Position numbers and translations under genes: made by a program. Positions 7,461 through 15,277 of a stretch of 34,587 bases of DNA are shown piece by piece. How positions within the stretch are numbered: the stretch's first letter is position 1; every line of letters begins with the position of its first letter. A model generated the notes under the pieces. It was not told where the DNA came from. It saw only the letters and a list, made by a program, of their open reading frames with translations, and did not search any database. The stretch is from Paracoccus yibinensis. Its GTDB lineage: Bacteria > Pseudomonadota > Alphaproteobacteria > Rhodobacterales > Rhodobacteraceae. The stretch spans positions 1-34,587 of the forward strand of contig NZ_JAVCWH010000020.1 in NCBI RefSeq assembly GCF_030846195.1, written 5' to 3'.

Positions 7461-8450
7461 TCAGGGCAGCAGCACCACCGAGCCTTGCGTGCGGCGGTTT
7501 TCCATGTCGTCCTGCGCCTGCGCCGCCTGGTCCAGCGGATAGGTGGTAACCTGCGGCGGGACCAGGGTGCCGTCGGCCATGGCCGCGAACAGCCGCCGGG
7601 CCGCTTCCCGGTATTCGCCGGGGTCCGCCGTGTAATGGGCGATCGACGGGCGCGTCAGGAACAGCGACCCCTTGGCCCCCAGCGACGACACCGCCAAGGG
7701 CGGCACGGGTCCTGAACTTTCGCCGAAGCTGACAAGGGTGCCGCGCGGGCCAAGGCTGTCCAGAGACGCCGCAAAGGTATCCGCCCCCACGGAATCATAG
7801 GCGACCCGCACCCCTGCGCCGCCGGTGATCTGCCGCACGCGGGCGGCCATGTCTTCGGACCCCGACACGATCACATGGGCGCAGCCGTTGCGGCGGGCGG
7901 CGTCCGCCTTGGCCTCGGAGCCGACGGTGCCGATCACCTCGGCGCCGATGGATTTCAGCCACTGGCAGGCGATGGAGCCGACGCCCCCTGCCGCCGCGTG
8001 AAACAGCACCCGGTCGCTCGGCCTGACCGCAACGCAGCGGTGGATCAGGTATTCCGCGGTCAGTCCCTTGAAGATCATCGCGGCCGTCGTGGTATCGTCG
8101 ATGCCGTCCGGCACAAGGAGAGCGCGGGCGGCAGGCAGGTTGCGCGCCAGGGCATAGGCACCCGGCGGCCCGCCGACATAGGCAACCCGGTCGCCCGGCG
8201 CGAAGCCCGTGACGCCTTGGCCCAAGGCGGTCACCTGGCCCACCCCCTCGACCCCCAGTCCGGCGGGCAGGGGCAAGGGGGGACCATAGATGCCCCTGCG
8301 GTGATAGATGTCGATGAAGTTCAGTCCGATGGCCAGATGCCGGACCTGGATTTCGCCCGGCCCCGGCGAGGGCAGTTCGACATCCTGCAGCGACAGGACA
8401 TCCGGTCCCCCGAACTGCGACAGGCGAATGGCGCGGGTTTGTGTGGTCAT
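7461..8450 (-). CDS. NADPH:quinone oxidoreductase, MDR family (Qor type)
   Basis: 329 residues. A zinc-free MDR protein of the quinone reductase/zeta-crystallin class: LNFIDIYHRRGIYGPPLP, GVEGVGQVTALG, GDRVAYVG, the NADP-binding HAAAGGVGSIACQWLK, and the C-terminal QGSVVLLP. Zinc-ligand cysteines are absent, as expected for the class. It transfers electrons from NADPH to quinones or activated alkenes. The start is the ATG at 8448-8450 behind GAGGGGAT. It heads the qor-SDR unit. The intergenic stretch it shares with the divergent glycan cluster contains an FNR-type box centred 94 bases from this start, so oxygen-dependent control of this gene is as possible as control of the cluster. Confidence 0.88.
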   Translation of the reverse strand: MTTQTRAIRLSQFGGPDVLSLQDVELPSPGPGEIQVRHLAIGLNFIDIYHRRGIYGPPLPLPAGLGVEGVGQVTALGQGVTGFAPGDRVAYVGGPPGAYALARNLPAARALLVPDGIDDTTTAAMIFKGLTAEYLIHRCVAVRPSDRVLFHAAAGGVGSIACQWLKSIGAEVIGTVGSEAKADAARRNGCAHVIVSGSEDMAARVRQITGGAGVRVAYDSVGADTFAASLDSLGPRGTLVSFGESSGPVPPLAVSSLGAKGSLFLTRPSIAHYTADPGEYREAARRLFAAMADGTLVPPQVTTYPLDQAAQAQDDMENRRTQGSVVLLP

Positions 8451-8537
8451 GGTATCCCCTCTTGTCCGGGGGGACTGTGACGCCAAATTCCCGGCCCGTC
8501 GATGCCCGTCTTGCGGGTGTTCGGCGGACTTCCGGCA

Positions 8538-8551
8538 TTGACAAAGATCAA
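8538..8551. promoter_or_regulatory. FNR/CRP-type box (TTGAC-N4-ATCAA)
   Basis: TTGACAAAGATCAA has nine of ten conserved positions of the FNR consensus TTGAT-N4-ATCAA. Its centre is 61 bases before the first glycosyltransferase gene and 94 before qor. The same bases contain a perfect sigma-70 -35 hexamer (TTGACA), but no good -10 follows at 16-18 bases, so the FNR-type reading is preferred. Confidence 0.55.
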
Positions 8552-8605
8552 TGCAACCTTCGCAAGGCCCGTCCGTTAACCGACGCTTATTTTGTGGGGG
8601 ATCAT

Positions 8606-9769
8606 ATGCCCGGATGGATCGCTGCGATCTCTGATTACTGTTCGCAGGTTCCGCCCAGCATCCCCGCCCCCGCCGACCCCGGTTTCTGGACATCGGCCAT
8701 GCCCTCGTCGCGGCGCGCGCGCCCGGCCTCCGTTGAGGTGACGGGCGGCTATCTGGAACGCTTGCCCCTTGCCGCGGTGGCCAGCGGCGCCGTCGATCAC
8801 GCCGAGATCTGGACCTTTGCCGGACGCGACGGCGAATCCGACCGCGACAGGGGTTTGGCCGATGGCACGCCCGATCCCGGCAGTCCGGCGCTGACACGCC
8901 GCGTCTTTCGTGCCGACGGACCCGCCCCCTATGGATCGGCCGAGGCGGTCGATTTCATCCGCACGGTCGGCACGCCGGATATCCTGTGCGTCTGGGGCCT
9001 GGGCGTGGATGCGGCGCTGCTGGACGCCTGCGCGGATTCGCTGAAGATCTACAATTCGATCGACGCCCCCGCCCTGCGGATCCCCGAGGATCTGGCGTCG
9101 CGGTTCGACCTGTTCCTGACCGGGGCCGAATGGCAGTCGCGCGAGATCGAGGCCCGCGTGCCGGGCGCCCGAACCCTGGTGCTGCCCATCGGTCCCGCCT
9201 TCGCGTCCGGCCAGACGTTCTTTCCGACGGGCGCGGACAAGGACCGCGACGTCGTCTATGTGGCCTGCGCGCAGCCCTACAAGCGCCACGACATCCTGTT
9301 CGACGCCATGGCGCGGCGCCCCGGCACGCGGGGGCTGCTGGTCGTGGGCTATGGCCACCAGGCCGACGAGTTCCGCGACCGTGCCGCGCGCGAGGGGCTG
9401 GACCTGGAAATCGTCGGCCCCCCCGGCATTTCGCATGATCAGGTCAACCACCAGATCAACCGCGCCCGCGTCGGCGTGGTCTGCGGCGTGGACGACGGCG
9501 CGCCCGCGATCCTGACCGAATACCAGCTTGCGGGCCTGCCGGTCCTGGCGAATGCCCGGCTGTCCTGCGGCCTGCAGTTCGTCACGCCGGAAACCGGCAT
9601 CGCCGCGCATGAAGGCGCCGACTTCGCCGAGGCGCTCGATACGCTGCTGCGCAATCACGACCGATACGACCCGCGCCCGGTGGCGCTGTCCCGCTGGGGG
9701 TGGCAGCCGTCCATGGCGGTCCTGACCGAGACGCTGACCGAAATCCGCAACGCGAGGATGGTGCGATGA
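8606..9769 (+). CDS. Glycosyltransferase, GT-B fold (GT4-like)
   Basis: 387 residues; first gene of the glycan cluster. The C-terminal half has the GT-B donor-binding layout: VVYVACAQPYKRHDILFDAM, LLVVGYGH, then GVDDGAPAILTEYQLAGLPVLA. In that last motif the usual E-x7-E is D-x7-E, a conservative change that could alter donor binding. The N-terminal half is less conserved and shows no membrane helix. The start is the ATG at 8606 after GGGGGATCAT; a longer reading frame upstream would overlap qor and the FNR box. Its stop overlaps the next start as ATGA, implying translational coupling to the GT/mutase fusion. Donor and acceptor are not deducible. Confidence 0.75.
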   Translation: MPGWIAAISDYCSQVPPSIPAPADPGFWTSAMPSSRRARPASVEVTGGYLERLPLAAVASGAVDHAEIWTFAGRDGESDRDRGLADGTPDPGSPALTRRVFRADGPAPYGSAEAVDFIRTVGTPDILCVWGLGVDAALLDACADSLKIYNSIDAPALRIPEDLASRFDLFLTGAEWQSREIEARVPGARTLVLPIGPAFASGQTFFPTGADKDRDVVYVACAQPYKRHDILFDAMARRPGTRGLLVVGYGHQADEFRDRAAREGLDLEIVGPPGISHDQVNHQINRARVGVVCGVDDGAPAILTEYQLAGLPVLANARLSCGLQFVTPETGIAAHEGADFAEALDTLLRNHDRYDPRPVALSRWGWQPSMAVLTETLTEIRNARMVR

Positions 9770-12090
9770 ACAATGCCAACCCCCTGCCACCCTTTGCGCT
9801 TGCGGTGCGGCCCGCGCTGATCTGCTTTTCCCATCTTCGCTGGGATTTCGTGCTGCAACGGCCGCAGCACCTGATGTCGCGCTTTGCCGGCGAATACCGC
9901 CTGTTCTTCTGGGAAGAGGCGATCCCCACCGACCACCACCTGCCCTATCTGGAATTCCACGCCTTCGAGGGCACGACCGTCCAGTCGATCCGCCCCCGCG
10001 TCCCCGCCCGCTGGTCGCCCGAGGATCAAGCCCGCGCGCTGTCTGACCTGCTGGACCAGATGATGGGTCTGGCGGGCATCCATCGCCCGGTCCTGTGGTT
10101 CTATACGCCGATGATGTGGCCCATCGCCGCCCATGTCGATGCAGCGGCGGTCGTCTATGACTGCATGGACGAACTGTCGGCCTTCCGCTTCGCACCGCCC
10201 GAACTGACCACGAACGAGGCCGCGCTGATGAAGGCCGCCGACCTGGTCTTTACCGGCGGCCATTCGATCTATGAGGCGAAGGCCGACCGCCACGGCGACA
10301 TCCATCCCTTTCCGTCATCCGTCGATACCGCCCATTTCGCCCGCGCGCGGACGGGGCTGGCGGAACCGGACGATCAGGCCCCTCTGCCCGGTGCCCGGCT
10401 GGGCTATTACGGCGTCATCGACGAACGGCTGGACCTTGGCCTGATCGCGGCGCTTGCAAAGGCCCATCCCGAATGGTCGATCGTAATGGTGGGTCCCCTG
10501 GCCAAGATCGGACCCGAGGATCTGCCCTGCGCCCCCAACATCCACTGGCTGGGTCAGCGCGCCTATGACCAATTGCCGGCATACCTGTCGGGCTGGGACG
10601 TGGCCCTGATGCCCTTCGCGATGAACGAGGCCACGCGCTTCATATCCCCCACCAAGACCCCCGAATACCTGGCCGGGGGCGTGCAGGTGGTATCCACCCC
10701 GGTGCGCGACGTGGTGCGCCATTACGGCGATCTGGCGGCGGTGCGGATCGCGGCCGACCCGGCCGCCTTCGTGCGCGCCTGCGAGGACGCCATCGCCCGC
10801 AAGGACTCCCCGGCGGTCTGGCGGGACGCGGCGGACCGGATGCTGGCGGATCTCAGCTGGGACAACACCTTCCGGCAGATGCGCGGCCATCTGGACCGCG
10901 CGCTTGGCAAGCCGGATTTGGCCCCGGTCGTGAAGCTGCCCAAGCCCGCCATCCTGCGCGGCGCGAAAAAGCACGACGTGACGATCTGCGGCGCGGGCTT
11001 TGCCGGATCCGTCCTGGCCCGCCAGTTCGCCGAGGTATCGGGCAAGCGCGTGCTGCTGGTGGACAAGCGCGACCATGTCGCGGGGAACGCCTATGACTGC
11101 CTGGACGACGCGGGGATCCTGATCCATCGTTATGGGCCGCATATCTTCCACACCAACAGCGACGACGTGTTCAATTGGCTGGGCCGGTTCACCGAATGGC
11201 GCCCCTATGAACACCGCGTGCTGGCGCGGGTGGGCGACCGGTCGGTGCCGATGCCCATCAACCGCACGACGCTGAACGCGCTTTACGGCCTGAACCTGTG
11301 CTCGGATGCCGAGGCCGAGACCTTCCTGGCCAGCCAGGCCGAACCCGTCCGCGACATCCGCACGTCCCGCGACGTGGTGGTCAACGCCATCGGGACCGAG
11401 CTTTACGAGACGTTCTTCCAGGGCTACACACGCAAGCAATGGGGGCTGGATCCCTCGCAGCTGGACAAGTCCGTGACGGCGCGGGTGCCGACCCGGACGA
11501 ATACCGACGACCGTTACTTCACCGACAAGCATCAGGCCATGCCGCGCGAGGGGTACACGCGGATGTTCGAACGGATGCTTGACCATCCGGGGATCGAGCG
11601 TGCGCTTGGCACCGATTTCCACGACCTTGCCCCCGCCGACAGGGGCGGGCTGGTGGTCTATACCGGACCGATCGACGCCTATTTCGGGCATCGCTTCGGC
11701 ACGCTGCCTTATCGCAGCCTGCGCTTCCGGCACGAGACGCTGGACCAGCCGCAGTTCCAGCCGGTCGGCGTGGTGAACTTCCCGGCCGAGGACGTGCCCC
11801 ATACCCGCATCACCGAATACAAGCACCTGACCGGGCAAAGCCACGCCAGAACCTCGATCAGCTATGAATATCCCTCGGCCGAGGGCGATCCCTATTACCC
11901 CATCCCCCGGCCGGAAAACCAGGAACTGTTCCGCCGTTATGACGCTTTGGCGGCGGCCGAACCGGGCGTGATCTTCGCGGGGCGGCTGGGCAGCTATCGC
12001 TATTACAACATGGATCAGGTGGTGGGCCAGGCGCTTGCCATCCATCGCCGCCTGGGCGCACGGCTGGCGGTTCCCGACGCGATGGCCTGA
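9766..12090 (+). CDS. Fusion: glycosyltransferase + UDP-galactopyranose mutase
   Basis: 774 residues in one uninterrupted frame. Residues about 1-375 are a GT-B glycosyltransferase of the TuaH-like kind (FSHLRWDFVLQRPQHLMSR, YDCMDELSAF, SPTKTPEYLAGG). Residues about 400-774 are a full-length UDP-galactopyranose mutase: FAD-binding ICGAGFAGSVLA, RYGPHIFHT, GYTRKQWG, and the C-terminal GDAVG-type region replaced by FAGRLGSYRYYNMDQVVGQA. Glf isomerises UDP-galactopyranose to UDP-galactofuranose on reduced flavin. Fusion to a transferase suggests the product is passed to a Galf transferase in the same chain. The start overlaps the previous stop (ATGA). The mutase call is firm; the idea that the fused transferase uses UDP-Galf is inference. 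Confidence 0.9.
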   Translation: MNNANPLPPFALAVRPALICFSHLRWDFVLQRPQHLMSRFAGEYRLFFWEEAIPTDHHLPYLEFHAFEGTTVQSIRPRVPARWSPEDQARALSDLLDQMMGLAGIHRPVLWFYTPMMWPIAAHVDAAAVVYDCMDELSAFRFAPPELTTNEAALMKAADLVFTGGHSIYEAKADRHGDIHPFPSSVDTAHFARARTGLAEPDDQAPLPGARLGYYGVIDERLDLGLIAALAKAHPEWSIVMVGPLAKIGPEDLPCAPNIHWLGQRAYDQLPAYLSGWDVALMPFAMNEATRFISPTKTPEYLAGGVQVVSTPVRDVVRHYGDLAAVRIAADPAAFVRACEDAIARKDSPAVWRDAADRMLADLSWDNTFRQMRGHLDRALGKPDLAPVVKLPKPAILRGAKKHDVTICGAGFAGSVLARQFAEVSGKRVLLVDKRDHVAGNAYDCLDDAGILIHRYGPHIFHTNSDDVFNWLGRFTEWRPYEHRVLARVGDRSVPMPINRTTLNALYGLNLCSDAEAETFLASQAEPVRDIRTSRDVVVNAIGTELYETFFQGYTRKQWGLDPSQLDKSVTARVPTRTNTDDRYFTDKHQAMPREGYTRMFERMLDHPGIERALGTDFHDLAPADRGGLVVYTGPIDAYFGHRFGTLPYRSLRFRHETLDQPQFQPVGVVNFPAEDVPHTRITEYKHLTGQSHARTSISYEYPSAEGDPYYPIPRPENQELFRRYDALAAAEPGVIFAGRLGSYRYYNMDQVVGQALAIHRRLGARLAVPDAMA

Positions 12091-12096
12091 CCCCTG

Positions 12097-14187
12097 ATGC
12101 GGTGCCTGATGCTGACCGACAGCCCCGATCCATCGGGCGTGGGCGAACACATGCTGACCCTGGCGGCAAGCCTGCCGCCCGGCATGGCGACGCTGGCCTT
12201 TCCCGACCATGCGGCGGGCCGGGGCCTTGCCGACCGCGCAGGGGCCATGGGCCTGCCCGCCACGGTCCTTGACCTGGACGATCCCGCCGCGGCCATTGCC
12301 GCTTCGCCTGCGGAAATCGTGCATGTCCACGCCGGCATCGGGTGGGAGGGGCACGGCCTTGTCGCGGCTGCGGCACGGGCGGGCAGGGCGGTGATCCGCA
12401 CCGAACACCTGCCCTGGCTGCTGACCGACGCGGACCAGATCGCCCATTACGCCAAGGCCAGCCGGAACGTGGACGCCATCATAGCCGTGTCGGAAGCGGC
12501 GGCGACGGAATGGCGGGCGGCGCTTGCCGGCATGGCGTCCGACCTGCCTGTGCATGCGGTTCCGAACGGCACCCAGGCGCCACCCCTGCACCACAAGGGT
12601 GGCGACGGGCTGGATCTGCTCTGCGTCGGCCGCTTCACCCCGCAAAAGCTGCACCGGACGCTTCTGGTGGCGCTTGCGCGCCTGCACCGGAGGGGCATTC
12701 CGGCGCGGCTTGCCCTGGCGGGCGACGGTCCGGGTGCGGCGCGGCTGGGCCACTGGGCCGCGCGGCTGGATCTGGCGGATGCCGTCCGCTTCCTGGGCCG
12801 CAGCGGCGATGTGCCCGCGCTGATGGCCGGGTCCGACCTGCTGGTGCTGCCTTCAGGCTTCGAGGGCTTGCCCCTGGTCCTGCTGGAAGCGATGTCCATG
12901 GGCCTGCCCGTGGTCGCCACGGACGTCACCGGCTCGGCCGAGGCGCTTGGGTCCGATCACCCCTGGCTGGTCCCGCCCCGCCGGTCGCGGCCTTTGGCCG
13001 ATGCCATGGCGCGGGCGTTGACCGATCCCGCCCGCCGCGCCATCGTGGCCCGCGACGGACAGGCCCGCTGGTCGACATGCTTCACCGCCGCGCGCATGGC
13101 GGCGGATACCGTGCAGATTTACCGACATGTATTGCGCCAACGGAACGAGGACGGAATGAACAAGACACGGCTGGGCTTCATCGGCGCGGGCGGCATCGCG
13201 CATCGCCATTTCGGCGTGCTGCGGACCATGGAGGATGTCCAGATCGCCGCCGTCTGCGACCCCGACCAGGGCCGCGCGGCCCAGGCGGCCCGGGACACGG
13301 GCGCCGTCGCCTATGCCGACCACGACGCCATGCTGGCGGCCGAGGATCTGGATGCGGTCTTCATCTGCGTGCCGCCCTTTGCCCATGGTGCGCCGGAACG
13401 CGCCTGCATCGCCAAGGGCCTGCCGTTCTTCGTCGAAAAGCCCCTGTCGCTGGACATCGACCTGGCCCAGCAGATCGCGGCCGAGGTCGAGAAGGCGGGC
13501 CTGATCACCGCCGTCGGATACCACTGGCGCTACCTGGACACGATGGACGAGGCGCGCGACCATCTGGCCCGGAACCCCGCGCATCTGATCCAGGGATTCT
13601 GGCTGGACCAGACGCCGCCGCCGCAATGGTGGTGGGACCAGGACCTCTGCGGCGGCCAGGTGGTCGAACAGGCAACCCATGTGATCGACGCTGCCCGCTT
13701 CCTGGCCGGCGACGTGACCGAGGTGTTCGGCATGGCTGCGCGCCGCGACCGCGACGATTTCCAGGGGCTGACCGTGCCCACGGCGACGGCCGCCACGCTG
13801 CGCTTTGCCAGCGGCGCAATCGCCAATCTGTCGGCCACCTGCCTGCTGCGGTGGAACCACCGGGTCGGGCTGCACGTCTTTGCCGATGGCATGGCATTGG
13901 AGATCAGCGATCACGACATCATGGTGGACGTGGGCCGGGGCCGCCCCGTGCGCCCCGCCCAGGGCGATCCCGTCTGGCGCGAGGACCGCGACTTCATCGA
14001 GGCGGTGCAGGGCCATGAAAACCGCATCCGCTGCCCTTACGCCGAGGCGCTGATGACCCATCGTGTCGCCCTGGCAATCGGCGAATCCGCCCGCAACGGC
14101 GCCCTTGTGAAGATGGAGGGGCTGCGGGCTGACCCGCAGCCCATCTTTCGTCCGTCCGCTGCGCAGGGTGCCGTCGATGCCGCATGA
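12097..14187 (+). CDS. Fusion: GT4 glycosyltransferase + Gfo/Idh/MocA dehydrogenase
   Basis: 696 residues. Residues about 1-345 are a GT4 retaining glycosyltransferase (GVGEHMLTL, LLCVGRFTPQKLH, E-x7-E at 256-264 in FEGLPLVLLEAMSMGLP). Residues 354-696 are an NAD(P)-dependent sugar oxidoreductase (LGFIGAGGIAHRHF, FVEKPLS, GYHWRY, EQATHVIDAARF). The join is short. An ATG at 13156, preceded by GAGGACGG, could start the dehydrogenase separately, so the message may yield both a fusion and a free dehydrogenase. Gfo/Idh enzymes oxidise or epimerise nucleotide sugars or inositols; the substrate here is unknown. It starts 6 bases after the fusion mutase and overlaps the next gene by 11 bases. Confidence 0.85.
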   Translation: MRCLMLTDSPDPSGVGEHMLTLAASLPPGMATLAFPDHAAGRGLADRAGAMGLPATVLDLDDPAAAIAASPAEIVHVHAGIGWEGHGLVAAAARAGRAVIRTEHLPWLLTDADQIAHYAKASRNVDAIIAVSEAAATEWRAALAGMASDLPVHAVPNGTQAPPLHHKGGDGLDLLCVGRFTPQKLHRTLLVALARLHRRGIPARLALAGDGPGAARLGHWAARLDLADAVRFLGRSGDVPALMAGSDLLVLPSGFEGLPLVLLEAMSMGLPVVATDVTGSAEALGSDHPWLVPPRRSRPLADAMARALTDPARRAIVARDGQARWSTCFTAARMAADTVQIYRHVLRQRNEDGMNKTRLGFIGAGGIAHRHFGVLRTMEDVQIAAVCDPDQGRAAQAARDTGAVAYADHDAMLAAEDLDAVFICVPPFAHGAPERACIAKGLPFFVEKPLSLDIDLAQQIAAEVEKAGLITAVGYHWRYLDTMDEARDHLARNPAHLIQGFWLDQTPPPQWWWDQDLCGGQVVEQATHVIDAARFLAGDVTEVFGMAARRDRDDFQGLTVPTATAATLRFASGAIANLSATCLLRWNHRVGLHVFADGMALEISDHDIMVDVGRGRPVRPAQGDPVWREDRDFIEAVQGHENRIRCPYAEALMTHRVALAIGESARNGALVKMEGLRADPQPIFRPSAAQGAVDAA

Positions 14188-15277
14188 GCATCGCCACATC
14201 CGATCCCTGGGCGTCGAGCGCCCGCACGAGCCCTATTTCTTCGGCTATGACGAAGGCCCGGCGGGCGACGGGCAGGTGCGGCTGGATTTGCTTTACACCG
14301 GCCTTTCGGCGGGGACGGAACTGACCTTCCTGAAAGGCTCGAACCCTTATCTGCACAGCCGCTGGGACGACTGGCAGGGCCTGTTCATCCCCGGAGAGCC
14401 GTCCGCGCATTTCCCGGTGAACTTCCTGGGCTACATGGAGGTGGCGAAGGTCATCGACGCCCGCGCGCCGGGGTTTCGGAACGGCGATGTGCTGGCGACC
14501 ACCTTCGGCCACAAGACCGGCCACACCGCGAACCCTGCCCACGACCTGCTGCTGAAGATGCCCGAAGGAATGGACCCGATCCTGGGCATCTTCGTGGCGC
14601 AGATGGGACCCATCGCCGCCAACGGCATCCTGCATGCCGATGCCGACCAGTTCGGCGCAGGCGTCCCGTCCCTGGGCGCGGGGGTCGAAGGCCGCCCGGT
14701 CCTGGTCTGGGGCGGCGGCACGGTCGGGCTGTTCTGCGCGATGTTCGCCCGCCAGGGAGGCGCATCGGAAATCGTCGTGGTGGACCCCTCGCCCTTCCGG
14801 CAGGACATCGCCCGCAAGATGGGCTTCATCGCCATGGGCGAGGACGAGGCCGTGCGTTACGCCAAGACCGCCTGGCACCACAAGGCCGGCGGGCGGGGCG
14901 CGGAATATGTCTTCCAGACCCGCGCGCGGTCCGACAGCCTTCACCGCTGCCTCCAGGCCCTGCGCCCGCAGGGGACGGTGATCGACCTGGCCTTCTATCA
15001 GGGCGGCATGGACGGCGCCCGGCTGGGAGAGGAGTTCCACCACAACGGCCTGGCGATCCGCTGCGCGCAGATCAACCGGATGCCGCGCCCCGTGGCCCAT
15101 GCCTGGGACCAGCGGCGGCTGGCGCAGGAAACGCTGCGGCTGCTGGCGGCGGAAGGCGATTTGATCCGGCGGCACATGATCACCCATGTGGTGCCTTACA
15201 ACGACGCACCGGATTTCCTGCGCCGCCTGGTGGCGGAGCGCCCGGACTTCCTCCAGATCGTGTTCGAGGCAGCATGA
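14177..15277 (+). CDS. MDR-superfamily (Zn-alcohol-dehydrogenase-like) oxidoreductase
   Basis: 366 residues. An N-terminal GroES-like domain is followed by a Rossmann domain (VLVWGGGTVGLFCAMFARQGG, then VVVDPSPFRQDIARKMG). The place where typical Zn-ADHs have GICGSD reads TGLSAGTELTFLKG, so the catalytic-zinc Cys is missing. The structural-zinc Cys cluster is missing too. The LSAGTE signature is known from the MDR half of two-domain oxidoreductases in polysaccharide loci, where it is fused to a Gfo/Idh domain. Here the Gfo/Idh partner is fused to the upstream transferase instead. The start could be the ATG at 14177 (chosen; AGGGTG seven bases ahead) or the GTG at 14168. The substrate is probably a sugar or sugar nucleotide, by context only. 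Confidence 0.78.
   Translation: MPHEHRHIRSLGVERPHEPYFFGYDEGPAGDGQVRLDLLYTGLSAGTELTFLKGSNPYLHSRWDDWQGLFIPGEPSAHFPVNFLGYMEVAKVIDARAPGFRNGDVLATTFGHKTGHTANPAHDLLLKMPEGMDPILGIFVAQMGPIAANGILHADADQFGAGVPSLGAGVEGRPVLVWGGGTVGLFCAMFARQGGASEIVVVDPSPFRQDIARKMGFIAMGEDEAVRYAKTAWHHKAGGRGAEYVFQTRARSDSLHRCLQALRPQGTVIDLAFYQGGMDGARLGEEFHHNGLAIRCAQINRMPRPVAHAWDQRRLAQETLRLLAAEGDLIRRHMITHVVPYNDAPDFLRRLVAERPDFLQIVFEAA

Noticed and set aside
10315..12753. 812-codon minus-strand frame opposite the GT-UGM fusion
   Set aside because: An antisense shadow; the plus-strand protein has complete UGM motifs and coupled starts.
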